Positions 42,057 through 56,695 of a stretch of 64,000 bases of DNA are shown here, piece after piece (the stretch's first letter is position 1; each line of letters opens with the position of its first letter). The DNA comes from Citrobacter amalonaticus (lineage in GTDB: Bacteria > Pseudomonadota > Gammaproteobacteria > Enterobacterales > Enterobacteriaceae), in contig NZ_AP024585.1 in NCBI RefSeq assembly GCF_018323885.1, positions 4,526,001 to 4,590,000 on the forward strand, in the 5' to 3' direction. The position numbers and the translations under genes are program-made. The notes under the pieces were generated by a model, which saw nothing but the letters and a program-made list of their open reading frames with translations, did not search any database and was not told the origin of the DNA.

Positions 42057-44246
42057 ATGCTTTACAAAGGCGACAACCTGTACCTCGACTGGCTGGAAGA
42101 TGGCATCGCCGAACTGGTGTTCGATGCCCCAGGCTCAGTGAACAAACTCGACACGGCAACCGTCGCCAGCCTCGGCCAGGCGCTGGACGTACTGGAAAAA
42201 CAAACAGATTTAAAAGGGCTGCTGCTGCGTTCGAATAAAGCAGCCTTTATCGTCGGTGCCGATATCACCGAATTCCTTTCGCTGTTTCTCGTTCCCGAAG
42301 AACAGCTCAGCCAGTGGTTGCATTTCGCCAACAGCGTCTTTAACCGTCTGGAAGATCTGCCGGTCCCCACGCTTTCTGCGGTTAACGGCTATGCGTTAGG
42401 TGGCGGCTGCGAATGCGTACTGGCGACCGATTACCGCCTGGCGACGCCGGATCTGCGTATCGGTCTGCCAGAAACAAAGCTGGGCATCATGCCAGGCTTT
42501 GGCGGTTCCGTACGTATGCCGCGCATGTTAGGCGCGGACAGCGCACTGGAGATCATTGCTGCCGGTAAAGACGTTGGTGCTGAACAGGCGCTGAAAATCG
42601 GTCTGGTCGATGGCGTCGTGAAAGCGGAAAAACTGATTGAAGGCGCAAAAGCAGTTTTACGTCAGGCCATCAGCGGCGATCTGGACTGGAAAGCGAAGCG
42701 TCAGCCGAAGCTGGAACCGCTGAAGCTCAGCAAAATTGAAGCTGCCATGAGCTTTACCATTGCCAAAGGCATGGTCGCGCAAACGGCAGGCAAACATTAC
42801 CCGGCCCCGATGACTGCGGTGAAAACCATTGAAGCCGCCGCGCGTTTTGGCCGTGAAGAAGCGCTTAATCTGGAAAACAAAAGTTTTGTTCCGCTGGCGC
42901 ACACCAATGAAGCCCGCGCGTTGGTCGGTATCTTCCTTAACGACCAATATGTGAAAGGCAAAGCGAAGAAGCTGACCAAAGACGTTGAGACGCCAAAACA
43001 GGCTGCTGTGCTGGGCGCAGGCATTATGGGCGGCGGTATCGCGTATCAGTCGGCGTGGAAAGGCGTGCCGGTTATCATGAAAGATATCAACGACAAATCC
43101 CTGACCCTCGGAATGACCGAAGCGGCTAAGCTGCTGAACAAACAGCTTGAGCGCGGCAAAATTGACGGTCTGAAGATGGCGGGCGTGATTTCGACCATTC
43201 ACCCTACGCTGGACTATGCCGGTTTTGATCGCGTGGACATCGTGGTCGAAGCCGTGGTTGAAAATCCGAAAGTCAAAAAAGCGGTGCTGTCCGAAACGGA
43301 AGACAAGGTTCGCCCGGATACCGTGCTGGCCTCTAACACCTCCACCATTCCCATCAGTGAACTGGCAAGCGTGCTGAAACGCCCGGAAAATTTCTGCGGG
43401 ATGCATTTCTTTAACCCGGTTCACCGGATGCCGCTGGTTGAGATCATTCGTGGCGAGAAAAGCGCCGATGAAACCATCGCGAAAGTGGTCGCCTGGGCAA
43501 GCAAAATGGGCAAAACACCGATTGTGGTGAACGACTGCCCTGGCTTCTTTGTAAACCGCGTCCTGTTCCCTTACTTCGCGGGATTCAGCCAGTTGCTGCG
43601 CGACGGAGCGGACTTCCGCAAAGTCGACAAGGTCATGGAAAAACAGTTCGGCTGGCCGATGGGCCCGGCATACCTGCTTGATGTTGTCGGCATTGATACA
43701 GCGCATCACGCGCAGGCCGTGATGTCCGCAGGCTTCCCGCAGCGGATGCAAAAAGATTATCGCGACGCGATCGATGCGCTGTTTGACGCCAGTCGTTTTG
43801 GTCAGAAAAACGGTCTGGGCTTCTGGCGCTATAAAGAAGACAACAAAGGTAAGCCGAAGAAAGAAGAGGATGCCACCGTTGATGACCTGCTGGCTGACGT
43901 CAGTAACGCGAAGCGTGATTTCAGCGAAGACGAAATTATCGCCCGTATGATGATCCCGATGGTCAACGAAGTGGTGCGCTGTCTCGAAGAAGGCATTATC
44001 GCCAGTCCGGCAGAGGCCGATATGGCACTGGTTTACGGTCTGGGCTTCCCTCCGTTCCACGGCGGCGCGTTCCGCTGGCTGGATACGCTCGGCAGCGCGA
44101 AGTATCTTGATATGGCGCAACAGTATCAGCACCTCGGTCCGTTATACGACGTTCCGGAAGGTCTGCGTAATAAAGCGCGTCATAACGAACCGTATTATCC
44201 CCCGGTTGAGCCTGCCCGTCCGGTCGGCGACCTGAAAACGGCTTAA
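42057..44246 (+). CDS. fadB: fatty acid oxidation complex alpha subunit
   Basis: 729 residues, multifunctional. N-terminal enoyl-CoA hydratase/isomerase (about 1-190: [29 protein letters not shown]), 3-hydroxyacyl-CoA dehydrogenase with NAD site [14 protein letters not shown] near residue 320, [14 protein letters not shown] with the catalytic His450 region, and a C-terminal helical domain. The frame is open 42 codons upstream, but ATG 42057 has CAGGAG 6 bases ahead. Forms an alpha2-beta2 complex with FadA, encoded 9 bp downstream. Confidence 0.97.
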   Translation: MLYKGDNLYLDWLEDGIAELVFDAPGSVNKLDTATVASLGQALDVLEKQTDLKGLLLRSNKAAFIVGADITEFLSLFLVPEEQLSQWLHFANSVFNRLEDLPVPTLSAVNGYALGGGCECVLATDYRLATPDLRIGLPETKLGIMPGFGGSVRMPRMLGADSALEIIAAGKDVGAEQALKIGLVDGVVKAEKLIEGAKAVLRQAISGDLDWKAKRQPKLEPLKLSKIEAAMSFTIAKGMVAQTAGKHYPAPMTAVKTIEAAARFGREEALNLENKSFVPLAHTNEARALVGIFLNDQYVKGKAKKLTKDVETPKQAAVLGAGIMGGGIAYQSAWKGVPVIMKDINDKSLTLGMTEAAKLLNKQLERGKIDGLKMAGVISTIHPTLDYAGFDRVDIVVEAVVENPKVKKAVLSETEDKVRPDTVLASNTSTIPISELASVLKRPENFCGMHFFNPVHRMPLVEIIRGEKSADETIAKVVAWASKMGKTPIVVNDCPGFFVNRVLFPYFAGFSQLLRDGADFRKVDKVMEKQFGWPMGPAYLLDVVGIDTAHHAQAVMSAGFPQRMQKDYRDAIDALFDASRFGQKNGLGFWRYKEDNKGKPKKEEDATVDDLLADVSNAKRDFSEDEIIARMMIPMVNEVVRCLEEGIIASPAEADMALVYGLGFPPFHGGAFRWLDTLGSAKYLDMAQQYQHLGPLYDVPEGLRNKARHNEPYYPPVEPARPVGDLKTA

Positions 44247-45419
<1,173 letters not shown>

Positions 45420-45437
45420 AGATATTCACTCATTGTC

Positions 45438-45507
45438 GGCCGGGTAAGCGAAGCGCCCCCGGCTCGATTGCCGGATGGCGACGCTAAAGCATCTCATCCG
45501 GCCTACA
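45438..45507. repeat. REP pair (BIME) after fadA
   Basis: Two opposed REP units, GCCGGGTAAGCGAAGCGCC and TGCCGGATGGCGACGC...CATCCGGCCTAC, in the fadA-fre gap. Confidence 0.8.
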
Positions 45508-45546
45508 ACGAAAACGTCACGGTATAACCATTTAGTTGCCGTTCTT

Positions 45547-45571
45547 CCCGCCTGTCAGGGGCGGGTTTTTT
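45547..45571 (+). terminator. fadA terminator
   Basis: Stem CCCGCC / GGCGGG followed by six T and TCTTCTTC. Ends the fadBA transcript before the convergent fre gene. Confidence 0.82.
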
Positions 45572-45588
45572 CTTCTTCGTTTCTCTTC

Positions 45589-46290
45589 TTAGATAAATGA
45601 GAACGCATCGCCAAACAGGCGATCTTCACGTGCGCTGCGCTCATTACAGAACAGGTCACGCGCGATTTTCGCCATCTCAAAACGTCCGGCAATGTAGATG
45701 TCATGATCGGCCAGCGTTCCGTGATCCTGCATCACCGCCGTTAAGACCGTCCCTGTACGTCCACGCCAGCCGGCTTCCGGTTGTTCCACCACGGCTTCGA
45801 CGCGCAGATTGGGATGGTTGACAGAGAGCGCTTCAAGTTCAGAGAGATCGTAGAGATGCTTCTCTTCACGTCCCCCCCAGTAAATCGTGACCTCACGATT
45901 AGGATTATGCGCCAGAGCCGTCAGCAGAATGGAACGGGCGTAGGAAAAACCCGTACCACCAGCAATCAGGATCAGCGGACGCTCTTCATCGTCACGCAGC
46001 CATGCGTCGCCGTGCGGGATATCTATCGTTATCTCATGATCTTTCAGGATGCGATCCATCACTGCTTTGGCATAGAGATTAATTTCTGACGCGCCAATGT
46101 GGAGCTCAATAAAACCCTGCTCATCCGGCGTAGAGGCCATCGAGAACGGGCGTTTATCCCGCTCATCCATCACGACCATCAAATATTGACCGGCACGAAA
46201 GGAAAATGCCGCGTCGGGTACTAAACGAACACGGTATACGGTATCAGTGATAGCTTCTACCGAGGTCACTTTACAGCTTAAGGTTGTCAT
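45589..46290 (-). CDS. fre: NAD(P)H-flavin reductase
   Basis: 233 residues, FNR-like. Flavin-contact motif RPFSMAST and the NAD(P) site [17 protein letters not shown]. Makes free reduced flavins used for ribonucleotide reductase activation, ferric iron release and prenyl-FMN supply. Lies 38 bp downstream of ubiD on the same strand; UbiD needs prenyl-FMN. Confidence 0.95.
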   Translation of the reverse strand: MTTLSCKVTSVEAITDTVYRVRLVPDAAFSFRAGQYLMVVMDERDKRPFSMASTPDEQGFIELHIGASEINLYAKAVMDRILKDHEITIDIPHGDAWLRDDEERPLILIAGGTGFSYARSILLTALAHNPNREVTIYWGGREEKHLYDLSELEALSVNHPNLRVEAVVEQPEAGWRGRTGTVLTAVMQDHGTLADHDIYIAGRFEMAKIARDLFCNERSAREDRLFGDAFSFI

Positions 46291-46328
46291 GCGCTCCCTC
46301 TATGGGTCTGTAGGGCAAAACGAGCGCC

Positions 46329-47822
46329 TCAGGCGCCTTTACCGTCATTAAAGATGGCCAGTTCATCCCAAATCGCATCAATGCGGGCGGTCACGTCGGG
46401 GTCTTTTTTAATTGGACGTCCCCACTCGCGTTGGGTTTCACCTGGCCATTTGTTCGTGGCATCCAGCCCCATTTTTGAACCCAGACCGGAGACCGGCGAG
46501 GCAAAATCCAGATAATCAATTGGCGTATTTTCTACCAGCACCGTGTCCCTGGCCGGGTCCATACGGGTGGTAATCGCCCAAATCACATCGTTCCAGTCGC
46601 GTGCATTGACGTCATCATCACAGACGATAACAAATTTGGTGTACATAAACTGGCGTAAAAATGACCAGACACCCATCATGACGCGTTTCGCATGCCCCGC
46701 GTACTGTTTTTTAATCGTGACGACGGCAAGGCGATAAGAGCACCCTTCCGGCGGCAGGTAAAAATCGACGATTTCCGGGAACTGTTTTTGCAGAATCGGC
46801 ACAAACACTTCATTTAGCGCAACGCCAAGTACGGCAGGCTCATCCGGCGGACGACCGGTGTAGGTCGAATGGTAAATCGCATCTTCACGCTGGGTAATAT
46901 GCGTGACGGTAAAGACCGGGAAGCTATCCACTTCATTGTAATACCCCGTATGGTCGCCATACGGGCCTTCCGGCGCCATTTCACCCGGATCGATATACCC
47001 TTCCAACACAATTTCCGCACTGGCAGGCACTTCAAGATCGTTAGACAGGCATTTAACCACTTCGGTTTTCGTACCGCGCAGCAGACCGGCAAAGGCGTAC
47101 TCTGAGAGTGTGTCTGGTACCGGCGTCACCGCGCCAAGAATGGTGGCAGGATCGGCGCCTAAGGCGACAGACACCGGGAAACGTTCACCCGGATGCGCCG
47201 CACTCCACTCCTGATAATCAAGCGCGCCGCCACGATGCGACAGCCAGCGCATGATCAATTTATTTTTGCCAATCAACTGCTGGCGATAAATCCCCAGATT
47301 CTGCCGCTCTTTATGCGGGCCACGCGTGACGGTCAGCCCCCAGGTGATGAGCGGCGCTGCATCTTCTGGCCAGCAGGTCATAATGGGAATTCGGTTTAAA
47401 TCGACGTCATCGCCAGAGATGATTTTTTGCTGACAAGGCGCACCGCGCAGTCGCTTCGTCGGCATATTCAGCACCTGTTTGAACTGCGGCAGTTTATCAA
47501 ACAGATCGCGGAAGCCCTTCGGCGGCTCCGGTTCTTTCAAAAAGGCCAGTAATTTACCCACTTCCCGCAGCGCAGAGACATCATCCTGCCCCATGCCCAT
47601 CGCGACACGCTTTGGCGTACCAAACAGGTTACACAACACCGGCATTGAATAGCCTTTGGGGTTTTCAAACAGCAGCGCAGGGCCACCGGCACGTAACGTG
47701 CGGTCGGCAATTTCTGTGATTTCCAGATATGGATCCACTTCAAGCGTAATGCGTTTGAGTTCACCCTGTTGTTCAAGCAGCGTCAGGAAGTCGCGTAAAT
47801 CGTGATATTTCATGGCGTCCAT
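46329..47822 (-). CDS. ubiD: 3-octaprenyl-4-hydroxybenzoate decarboxylase
   Basis: Prenyl-FMN-dependent decarboxylase of ubiquinone synthesis, 497 residues as in E. coli. Visible: [20 protein letters not shown] in the cofactor/metal region, the catalytic-loop segment [24 protein letters not shown] with conserved Glu, and [14 protein letters not shown]. The ATG has GAGG 6 bases ahead. Divergent from rfaH. Confidence 0.96.
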   Translation of the reverse strand: MDAMKYHDLRDFLTLLEQQGELKRITLEVDPYLEITEIADRTLRAGGPALLFENPKGYSMPVLCNLFGTPKRVAMGMGQDDVSALREVGKLLAFLKEPEPPKGFRDLFDKLPQFKQVLNMPTKRLRGAPCQQKIISGDDVDLNRIPIMTCWPEDAAPLITWGLTVTRGPHKERQNLGIYRQQLIGKNKLIMRWLSHRGGALDYQEWSAAHPGERFPVSVALGADPATILGAVTPVPDTLSEYAFAGLLRGTKTEVVKCLSNDLEVPASAEIVLEGYIDPGEMAPEGPYGDHTGYYNEVDSFPVFTVTHITQREDAIYHSTYTGRPPDEPAVLGVALNEVFVPILQKQFPEIVDFYLPPEGCSYRLAVVTIKKQYAGHAKRVMMGVWSFLRQFMYTKFVIVCDDDVNARDWNDVIWAITTRMDPARDTVLVENTPIDYLDFASPVSGLGSKMGLDATNKWPGETQREWGRPIKKDPDVTARIDAIWDELAIFNDGKGA

Positions 47823-47990
47823 TGTGGCCTCTTCGTAAGCGCCTCATTATACGGCGTTCATCATCGTGATGCTGTATTTTTGTTAAATTAGCGTGAACTC
47901 TGGCAGCCCACCGCCATCACCGGGATTATAATTAACTTCACGCCTTACATTTGCTATGCTTGCGCCCCGAATAAGCGGATAAGAGCCATT

Positions 47991-48479
47991 ATGCAATCCT
48001 GGTATTTACTGTACTGCAAACGCGGGCAACTTCAGCGTGCTCAGGAACACCTCGAAAGACAGGCAGTGAGCTGCCTGACACCGATGATCACCCTGGAAAA
48101 AATGGTGCGTGGAAAACGTACTGCAGTCAGCGAACCCCTGTTCCCTAACTATCTGTTCGTGGAATTTGACCCGGAAGTGATTCATACCACGACGATCAAT
48201 GCCACGCGCGGCGTCAGCCATTTTGTCCGCTTTGGCGCATCACCGGCAATTGTCCCTGCTACGGTGATTCACCAGCTCTCCGTCTATAAGCCAGAAGGCA
48301 TTGTCGACCCTGAAACGCCTTACCCCGGCGACCGAGTGGTCATCACGGAAGGGGCTTTTGAAGGCCTGCAGGCGATCTTCACTGAACCGGACGGTGAAGC
48401 GCGTTCCATGCTGCTGCTCAACCTGTTGAATAAAGAGGTGAAGCAGAGCGTGAAAAACACCGGTTTCCGTAAGCTTTAA
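47991..48479 (+). CDS. rfaH: transcription antitermination factor RfaH
   Basis: NusG paralogue of 162 residues recruited to RNA polymerase at ops elements to extend transcription of LPS core, capsule, hemolysin and conjugation operons. N-terminal NGN domain [22 protein letters not shown]-terminal domain that switches between helical and KOW barrel forms ([20 protein letters not shown]). No ops element was seen in this window. Convergent with tatD, 7 bp apart, no terminator visible. Confidence 0.96.
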   Translation: MQSWYLLYCKRGQLQRAQEHLERQAVSCLTPMITLEKMVRGKRTAVSEPLFPNYLFVEFDPEVIHTTTINATRGVSHFVRFGASPAIVPATVIHQLSVYKPEGIVDPETPYPGDRVVITEGAFEGLQAIFTEPDGEARSMLLLNLLNKEVKQSVKNTGFRKL

Positions 48480-48486
48480 CGGCGAC

Positions 48487-49269
48487 TTAAAACGACATTC
48501 CAAACAGTGTCCTGACGTTCGCATCCGTTGTGGCGGAAAGCCACTGCGGATCGTCTCCGCGCCAGTGGGCGATACGCTCAAGAATATGTGGCAGATATGC
48601 CGGTTCGTTACGTCGCGATGCGGGTTTCGGCGAGAGATCGCGCGGCAACAGATACGGCGCATCGGTTTCAATCAGCAACTGTTCGGCCGGAATAAACGGT
48701 AGCAATTCGCGCAGTTCCAGCCCACGACGCTCATCACAGACCCAGCCTGTAATGCCGATATGTAATCCTCTGTCGATACAGTCCTGCATTTCTTCACGCG
48801 TGCCGGTAAAGCAGTGCAGCACCGCACCCGGGAGTTTGTCCAGCCACGGATCCAGCAGCGTCAGAAATCGTGCATGCGCATCACGACAATGCATAAAAAC
48901 CGGCATCTGTAACTCAGCAGCGATACGCAACTGCGCATCAAACGCCCGCTCTTGTTCCTGCGGAGTGGAAAAATTACGATTGAAATCAAGGCCACATTCG
49001 CCAATCGCCACGACCTCAGGCATTGACGCCAGCGACACAATCGCCTCCTCTGTGGCAGGCTGCCATTGGCTACTGTCGTGCGGGTGAACACCGGCCGTTG
49101 ACCAACAGTGAGGATAAATGTGCGCCAGTCGTTGCGCCTGTTGGCTTTCATGCAGGTTTGTGCCGGTGAGAAGCAGGCCCTTCACGCCAGCGGCCCTCGC
49201 GCGAGCCACAACCTCATCACGGTCTTTTAAAAACTGCGAGCTGGTTAAATTAACGCCGATATCAAACAT
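48487..49269 (-). CDS. tatD: TatD-family 3'-5' exonuclease/metal-dependent hydrolase
   Basis: TatD nuclease of 260 residues. Metal-binding motifs: [33 protein letters not shown] and [10 protein letters not shown]. Degrades DNA and RNA ends and acts in peroxide damage repair; despite the name it is not needed for Tat export. The ATG at 49281 (four codons longer) is possible, but the ATG at 49269 has GGAG 6 bases ahead and matches the E. coli protein length. It follows tatC closely. Confidence 0.94.
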   Translation of the reverse strand: MFDIGVNLTSSQFLKDRDEVVARARAAGVKGLLLTGTNLHESQQAQRLAHIYPHCWSTAGVHPHDSSQWQPATEEAIVSLASMPEVVAIGECGLDFNRNFSTPQEQERAFDAQLRIAAELQMPVFMHCRDAHARFLTLLDPWLDKLPGAVLHCFTGTREEMQDCIDRGLHIGITGWVCDERRGLELRELLPFIPAEQLLIETDAPYLLPRDLSPKPASRRNEPAYLPHILERIAHWRGDDPQWLSATTDANVRTLFGMSF

Positions 49270-49310
49270 GCTTCGCTCCATATGACAACCGCCCTGGCGG
49301 GCGGTTGAAT

Positions 49311-50102
49311 TTACTCTTCTGTCTTCTCGGCTTTCTCAGCTTCGGCTTCTGATTCCGCCTCGTTATCTTCATCCCGTGTCTGTCGCTTACCGACATAGAA
49401 ACGTGAGAAGAAAACGCCGACCTCAAACAGGAAGTACATCGGAATCGCCAGTAACGTCTGCGAAAAAACATCCGGCGGCGTCAGCAACATCCCTACCACA
49501 AACGCGCCAACTAACACATAAGGCCGTTTTTTACGCAAATCTTCCGGTGTCGTCACCCCCATCCAGCAAAGCAGCACGATGGCAACGGGCACCTCAAACG
49601 AGACCCCGAACGCCATAAACAGCGCCATGACAAAGCTCAGATAGCTGGCAATATCCGTCGAGACCTGCACACCTTCCGGCGCGGTATTGGCAAGGAAGCC
49701 AAACGCCAGCGGGAACACGACAAAGTAGGCAAACGCCATGCCGATATAGAACAGTAACGAGCTGGAGATCAGTAACGGTACCACCATGCGGCGTTCATGC
49801 TTATACAGCGCTGGCGCGATAAACGCCCAGACCTGATAAAGGATCACCGGTGCTGACAGGATCAGCGACACCATGAAGGTTAATTTGATCGGGGTGAAGA
49901 ACGGTGATGCGACATCCGTCGCGATCATGGTTGCGCCCTGCGGCAACTGTTTGATAAGCGGCGAGGAAACCAGGTGATAGATGTCATTGGCAAAATAGAC
50001 CAATGCCAGAAAAATCACGATAACCGCAATAATGCAGTTAAGCAGACGTTTACGCAGCTCAATCAGGTGCGTGATAAGCGGTTGAGTATCTTCTACAGCC
50101 AT
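49311..50102 (-). CDS. tatC: Sec-independent translocase subunit TatC
   Basis: Six-helix inner-membrane protein, 263 residues, that recognises twin-arginine signal peptides with TatB. Conserved [10 protein letters not shown] near residue 12, [32 protein letters not shown] and [13 protein letters not shown]. The tail is acidic and a little longer than in E. coli (263 versus 258). Starts 2 bp after the tatB stop. Confidence 0.97.
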   Translation of the reverse strand: MAVEDTQPLITHLIELRKRLLNCIIAVIVIFLALVYFANDIYHLVSSPLIKQLPQGATMIATDVASPFFTPIKLTFMVSLILSAPVILYQVWAFIAPALYKHERRMVVPLLISSSLLFYIGMAFAYFVVFPLAFGFLANTAPEGVQVSTDIASYLSFVMALFMAFGVSFEVPVAIVLLCWMGVTTPEDLRKKRPYVLVGAFVVGMLLTPPDVFSQTLLAIPMYFLFEVGVFFSRFYVGKRQTRDEDNEAESEAEAEKAEKTEE

Positions 50103-50104
50103 GT

Positions 50105-50635
50105 TTACGGTTTATCACTCGACGTAGGGGAGGAGCCAGCAACAGGGGCAGCGGTTTTCGGTTCAGCGTCCTTCACGTTGACGGCAGGAGACGTCTCCCC
50201 GACAATCTCAGGAGCCTGTTCCGGTGCGCTGGCCTGGACTTCAGCAGTAGCGGGCGTGACCCCTTCATGCTGTTCTTCGTTCCCTTTCACCACCGGGTTA
50301 TGGATGGTGTGCGCTTCGTCGCTCGCTTTTTCGGGCTCGTTCGCGCTATAGGAACGTTTCATTGACTCCGCCGCCTGGCGCAGTTCATCCATTGAGGCTT
50401 TCAGCTCGGGAGTCAGATTTTCCAGGCTCGCTTTCTCAACCTTTTTCAGGCTGTCCTGAAACTCCTGGAGCTTAAGCTCCTGGGTCAGTTCATTCTGAAC
50501 GGTGGTCGCAAGGGATCGCAATGCGCGTACCCAGCCAGCTATCGTTTTGACGGCTACCGGCAATCGCTGCGGCCCCAGTACGACGAGGCCGATAATAAAC
50601 ACCAGTAACAGTTCGCTAAAGCCGATATCAAACAC
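50105..50635 (-). CDS. tatB: twin-arginine translocase subunit TatB
   Basis: 176 residues. One N-terminal membrane helix ([19 protein letters not shown]), an amphipathic helix, and a long variable polar tail rich in Glu/Pro/Ala/Ser. Forms the signal-peptide receptor with TatC. Follows tatA by 3 bp. Confidence 0.96.
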   Translation of the reverse strand: MFDIGFSELLLVFIIGLVVLGPQRLPVAVKTIAGWVRALRSLATTVQNELTQELKLQEFQDSLKKVEKASLENLTPELKASMDELRQAAESMKRSYSANEPEKASDEAHTIHNPVVKGNEEQHEGVTPATAEVQASAPEQAPEIVGETSPAVNVKDAEPKTAAPVAGSSPTSSDKP

Positions 50636-50638
50636 GAA

Positions 50639-50908
50639 TTACACCTGCTCTTTATCGTGGCTTTTCGCGTCTTCTTTTTTCGCCGTTTCTTTAGCAGCGT
50701 CTGCCGGTTTGTCAGTAATAGACTTCGCGGTAAAGTCAGCGTCCTGACTGGCTTTATCCTGTTTAGCATCATCATCACTCATGGCTTTTTTGAAGCCTTT
50801 GATGGATGCGCCAAGATCGGAACCGATGGAGCCGAGCTTCTTGGTGCCAAACAACAGTACAACGATGACGGCAATGATCACCAACTGCCAAATACTGATA
50901 CCACCCAT
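50639..50908 (-). CDS. tatA: twin-arginine translocase subunit TatA
   Basis: 89 residues. One membrane helix [20 protein letters not shown], amphipathic helix [15 protein letters not shown], then a charged disordered tail. Oligomerises to form the protein-conducting element. First of tatA-B-C-D; the 78-bp gap to ubiB should hold the operon promoter. Confidence 0.97.
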   Translation of the reverse strand: MGGISIWQLVIIAVIVVLLFGTKKLGSIGSDLGASIKGFKKAMSDDDAKQDKASQDADFTAKSITDKPADAAKETAKKEDAKSHDKEQV

Positions 50909-50986
50909 ACATGTTCCTCTGTGATAGATGATGAATTAATAAGGCCGTAGTATACGTTACCCGGCCTGCCTTGAGCGATGAAAAAA

Positions 50987-53229
<2,243 letters not shown>

Positions 53230-53242
53230 CCCCGTTCTCCTG

Positions 53243-53998
53243 TCAGAACTTATAGCCGCGATGTAGCGCAACCACACCCGCTGTCAGGTTGTAATAGTCG
53301 ACACTTTCGAACCCGGCGTCCTGCATCATCGCTTTCAAGGTGTCCTGATCGGGATGCATACGGATGGATTCCGCCAGATAACGATAGCTATCGGCATCAT
53401 TGGCGACCATTGAACCGATACGCGGCAGGATATGGAACGAGTAGGCGTCGTACGCTTTGCTCAGTGGCTCGATAATCGGTTTAGAGAATTCCAGCACCAG
53501 CAGACGACCACCTGGCTTCAGGACACGGAACATCGAGCGCAGGGCTTTGTCTTTGTCCGTGACGTTACGCAAACCGAAGGAAATAGTGATGCAGTCAAAC
53601 GTATTGTCCGGGAACGGCAGCGCTTCCGCATTGGCCTGAACATATTCTACGTTGCCAATCACGCCGATATTGCGCAGCTTTTCACGACCCATTTTGAGCA
53701 TTGAGTCATTGATGTCAGCCAGAATCACCTTGCCGGTCTCCCCGACCAGACGGGAGAATTTAGCCGTCAGATCGCCGGTTCCCCCGGCTAAATCCAGTAC
53801 TGTCTGACCACGGCGGACGCCGCTACAGTCGATGGTGAAGCGCTTCCACAAACGATGGATGCCAAAAGACATCAAATCATTCATAACATCATATTTTGAT
53901 GCCACAGAATGAAAAACGTGGGCCACCATGTCCGCTTTATGCTCTTTAGCGACAGTCTGAAAACCAAAGTGCGTCGTTTCTTGTGAATTATCCACCAT
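53243..53998 (-). CDS. ubiE: ubiquinone/menaquinone C-methyltransferase
   Basis: SAM-dependent methyltransferase, 251 residues, acting in both ubiquinone and menaquinone synthesis. Motif [16 protein letters not shown], then [23 protein letters not shown] and [13 protein letters not shown]. First of ubiE-ubiJ-ubiB. Confidence 0.97.
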   Translation of the reverse strand: MVDNSQETTHFGFQTVAKEHKADMVAHVFHSVASKYDVMNDLMSFGIHRLWKRFTIDCSGVRRGQTVLDLAGGTGDLTAKFSRLVGETGKVILADINDSMLKMGREKLRNIGVIGNVEYVQANAEALPFPDNTFDCITISFGLRNVTDKDKALRSMFRVLKPGGRLLVLEFSKPIIEPLSKAYDAYSFHILPRIGSMVANDADSYRYLAESIRMHPDQDTLKAMMQDAGFESVDYYNLTAGVVALHRGYKF

Positions 53999-54092
53999 CT
54001 CAGTGCCTGCTCATCAAAAAATTGTTCGAGAAGTGTAACAGATTGGGGCGCATTGCCCTACCCTTCTGCCCGTCCGGGTTACTCCGAACGGA

Positions 54093-55520
54093 CTAATTCG
54101 ATTGCTGCTTTATCCCGTCATCGTCGGAATAAGATGCATCTTCCTGCTCTTCAGGTACCGATCGCAACCGATACTCTTCATCCTGCGTTGTGGCCTGTTC
54201 CGCCAGTTCAGGGTTAATCTCGCGCTTAATTTCTACCCCTAAGCCGCGAAACGCTTCGGCCTGTGCCAGCACGTTGCCGCGCCCCGACGACAGCTTTTTC
54301 ATCGCCTGACGATAGTTATCCTGCGCTTTGTCCAGACTCTGTCCGATGGAGGACATATCGTCGACAAACAGCCGCATCTTGTCATAGAGCTTACTCGCAC
54401 GGTCCGCAATCTGTTGCGCATTACGGCTTTGATGTTCGTAACGCCAAAGATTCGCAATGGTTCGCAACGCCACCAGTAATGTCGTGGGACTGACCAGCAT
54501 AATATTATTTTTAAGCGCTTCAGTAATCAGTTCGGGCTGTCGGTCGAGCGCTAACAGAAACGCGGGCTCCACCGGAATAAACATCAGCACGTAATCCAGC
54601 GTGCGCAGCCCCGGAAGCTGCTGGTAGTCCTTACGTCCCAACAGGCGAATATGGTTACGCACCGAAGCAATGTGTTCCTGAAGCGCACTTTCGCGGGTGT
54701 AATCGTCTTCCGCATTAAAATAGCGCTCATAGGCCACCAGCGTCATTTTGGCGTCGATCACCACATCTTTTCCCTGCGGTAAACGTACAATTACGTCGGG
54801 CTGCATGCGGGAACGAACGTCATTCTCGATACTGACCTGCGTTTCGTACTCATAACCTTCACGCAGTCCGGATGCTTCCAGCACACGGGTGAGTACGACT
54901 TCGCCCCAGTTCCCCTGCGTTTTATTATCGCCTTTTAGTGCACGCGTCAGGTTGACCGCTTCCTGGGCCATTTGTGCATTAAGCTGTTGGAGATTGCGAA
55001 TTTCATGCGCCAGGGTGTGACGTTCTCGCGCTTCCTGACCAAAGCTGTCCTGAACCTGGCGACGGAAACCGTCCAGTTGTTCACGCAGCGGCGTCAGCAG
55101 ACCATTCAGGCTCTGTCGGTTTTGCTCATCAACCCGGCGATTGCTTTGCTCAAAGATTCGGTTTGCCAGGTTTTCAAACTGTTCGCTCAGACGCTGCTCG
55201 CTGTTGATCATCTGGCGAATTTTATCTTCCGCATGCTGCTGTGTGGCTTCCATTCGCGTGGTCACTTCACGCAGATCCGCTTCCAGCGAGGTGTTAATGC
55301 TGCGCAGGCTACGTAATTCGTTATTGAGCAACTCGCACTCATCACGCCAGTGTTCACTTTGGGCAAGCTGTTGTTTGGCAGCACTTAATGCCGCAACCAT
55401 CTCTTCACGTTCAGCGAATTGTTCGGCTTTCTGTTGTGCATGCTGATAGCTGGCTATCAGCCAGCCAAGCGCAATGCCCACCAGCGCAATAACCGCATAA
55501 ATGATGATTGAGATATCCAA
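54093..55520 (-). CDS. rmuC: DNA recombination protein RmuC
   Basis: 475 residues. N-terminal membrane helix (YAVIALVGIALGWLIASY), long coiled coil (about 25-180), then the RmuC nuclease-like domain (GNWGEVVLTRVLEASGLREGYEYE; VDAK-type core seen as VVIDAKMTLVAYERY). Limits inversions at short repeats. I chose TTG at 55520: it has a strong GGGAGG 4-5 bases ahead and gives exactly the E. coli length. The ATG at 55538 would add six residues and lacks a good ribosome site. Confidence 0.94.
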   Translation of the reverse strand: MDISIIIYAVIALVGIALGWLIASYQHAQQKAEQFAEREEMVAALSAAKQQLAQSEHWRDECELLNNELRSLRSINTSLEADLREVTTRMEATQQHAEDKIRQMINSEQRLSEQFENLANRIFEQSNRRVDEQNRQSLNGLLTPLREQLDGFRRQVQDSFGQEARERHTLAHEIRNLQQLNAQMAQEAVNLTRALKGDNKTQGNWGEVVLTRVLEASGLREGYEYETQVSIENDVRSRMQPDVIVRLPQGKDVVIDAKMTLVAYERYFNAEDDYTRESALQEHIASVRNHIRLLGRKDYQQLPGLRTLDYVLMFIPVEPAFLLALDRQPELITEALKNNIMLVSPTTLLVALRTIANLWRYEHQSRNAQQIADRASKLYDKMRLFVDDMSSIGQSLDKAQDNYRQAMKKLSSGRGNVLAQAEAFRGLGVEIKREINPELAEQATTQDEEYRLRSVPEEQEDASYSDDDGIKQQSN

Positions 55521-55626
55521 AATGCCTCCCGACGCCATACATCACCCGCACAAAATAGAATTGTGCTGTATAAACGTCCAGTTTTAAAGAACTTTCCTGC
55601 GAGGCGGTACGCAAATAATCGCGTAA

Positions 55627-55660
55627 AAGCAAAAGGCCGAACGCGTCGGCCTTTTTTACG
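55627..55660. terminator. udp terminator
   Basis: Stem AAAAGGCCGA / TCGGCCTTTT with a four-base loop; T-runs on both strands. It lies 14 or more bases after the udp stop. Confidence 0.85.
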
Positions 55661-55673
55661 GAAGAGAAGAGAA

Positions 55674-56435
55674 TTAGATGAGACGACGTGCCGCTTCCAC
55701 CACGATTTTCACCGCATGGCTTTCGGTTTGTTTCATCGTCTCCGCATTCGGGATCTCTTGCTGGGTGCGGTTGACGATTACCCCCGCAACCATCCCGGCG
55801 CGCAGGCCCTGGCTTGCACACATGGTCAGCAGCGTGGCGGACTCCATTTCGTAGTTCATCACGCCCATTGACTGCCACTCTTCCATGGAGCCTTTGAAAC
55901 GACGTACTACGCGACCGGAGAAAGTGTCGTAACGTTCCTGGCCTGGGTAGAAGGTGTCAGAAGATGCAGTTACGCCCACGTGAGTTGTAGCACCGATGGA
56001 TTTTGCCGCTTCAACCAGCGCGGTGGTGCATTCAAAGTCAGCGACTGCCGGATACTCCATCGGCGCAAAGTGCAGGCTCGCACCATCCAGACGAACGGAC
56101 GCCGTGGTGACCAGAACATCGCCGACATTGATATGCGGCTGAATGGCCCCCGTGGTGCCAATACGCAGGAAAGTACGAATGCCCAACTGAGCCAATTCTT
56201 CCACCGCTATAGAAGTTGATGGGCCGCCGATACCGGTCGAGCAGACGATGACGGCTTTACCGTCCAGCTCTGCGCGCCAGGTAGTGAATTCACGGTGAGA
56301 TGCCAGTTTAACCGGCTTCTCCATCAGCGCGGCGATCTTTTCTACACGTTCCGGATCGCCAGGGACGATAGCCAGCGTAGCCCCTTGTAAATCGTTCTTG
56401 GTGAGGCCGAGATGAAAAACGTCAGACCTGGACAT
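55674..56435 (-). CDS. udp: uridine phosphorylase
   Basis: Nucleoside phosphorylase I family, 253 residues. Phosphate-binding [20 protein letters not shown] and RIGTTGAIQ; ribose and base region [14 protein letters not shown]. Splits uridine to uracil and ribose 1-phosphate. The frame is open 33 codons upstream; the ATG at 56435 is chosen for AGAGGAG 7 bases ahead and the [12 protein letters not shown] start. Confidence 0.97.
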   Translation of the reverse strand: MSRSDVFHLGLTKNDLQGATLAIVPGDPERVEKIAALMEKPVKLASHREFTTWRAELDGKAVIVCSTGIGGPSTSIAVEELAQLGIRTFLRIGTTGAIQPHINVGDVLVTTASVRLDGASLHFAPMEYPAVADFECTTALVEAAKSIGATTHVGVTASSDTFYPGQERYDTFSGRVVRRFKGSMEEWQSMGVMNYEMESATLLTMCASQGLRAGMVAGVIVNRTQQEIPNAETMKQTESHAVKIVVEAARRLI

Positions 56436-56499
56436 ATAAAACTCCTCTGTGATTCGGTTTTTGTCAGAAGAAGCAAAAAGACACTTTACCGAAGGACTT

Positions 56500-56580
56500 A
56501 AGATATTTTCGTGACCGCTATCACCATGATGCAATTCATTTGCATGAATTTACCTACAAAAAGTGATAAACATCACATCA
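56500..56580 (-). promoter_or_regulatory. udp regulatory region: two CRP-type sites around a CytR-type element
   Basis: GTGA-N6-TCAC at 56511-56524 and GTGATAAACATCAC within 56562-56577 are spaced as the two CRP sites of E. coli udp. Between them ATGCAATTCATTTGCAT is an inverted repeat like CytR half-sites. Suggests CRP activation and CytR repression relieved by cytidine. Confidence 0.8.
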
Positions 56581-56695
56581 ATAGCCCAACTTTCTCTTTC
56601 TTTGCACAAAAAGCGAGCCGTTTGAGGCAGTGTGAATGGTTAAAGGCTGTCTATAGTTAATAGTGCGCTATTTTTCTAAGGGTACGGAGAATACC

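Noticed and set aside
42657-44132. 491-codon ORF antisense to fadB
   Set aside because: Shadow frame from the GC-biased codon pattern of fadB. It starts and ends inside fadB and resembles no family.
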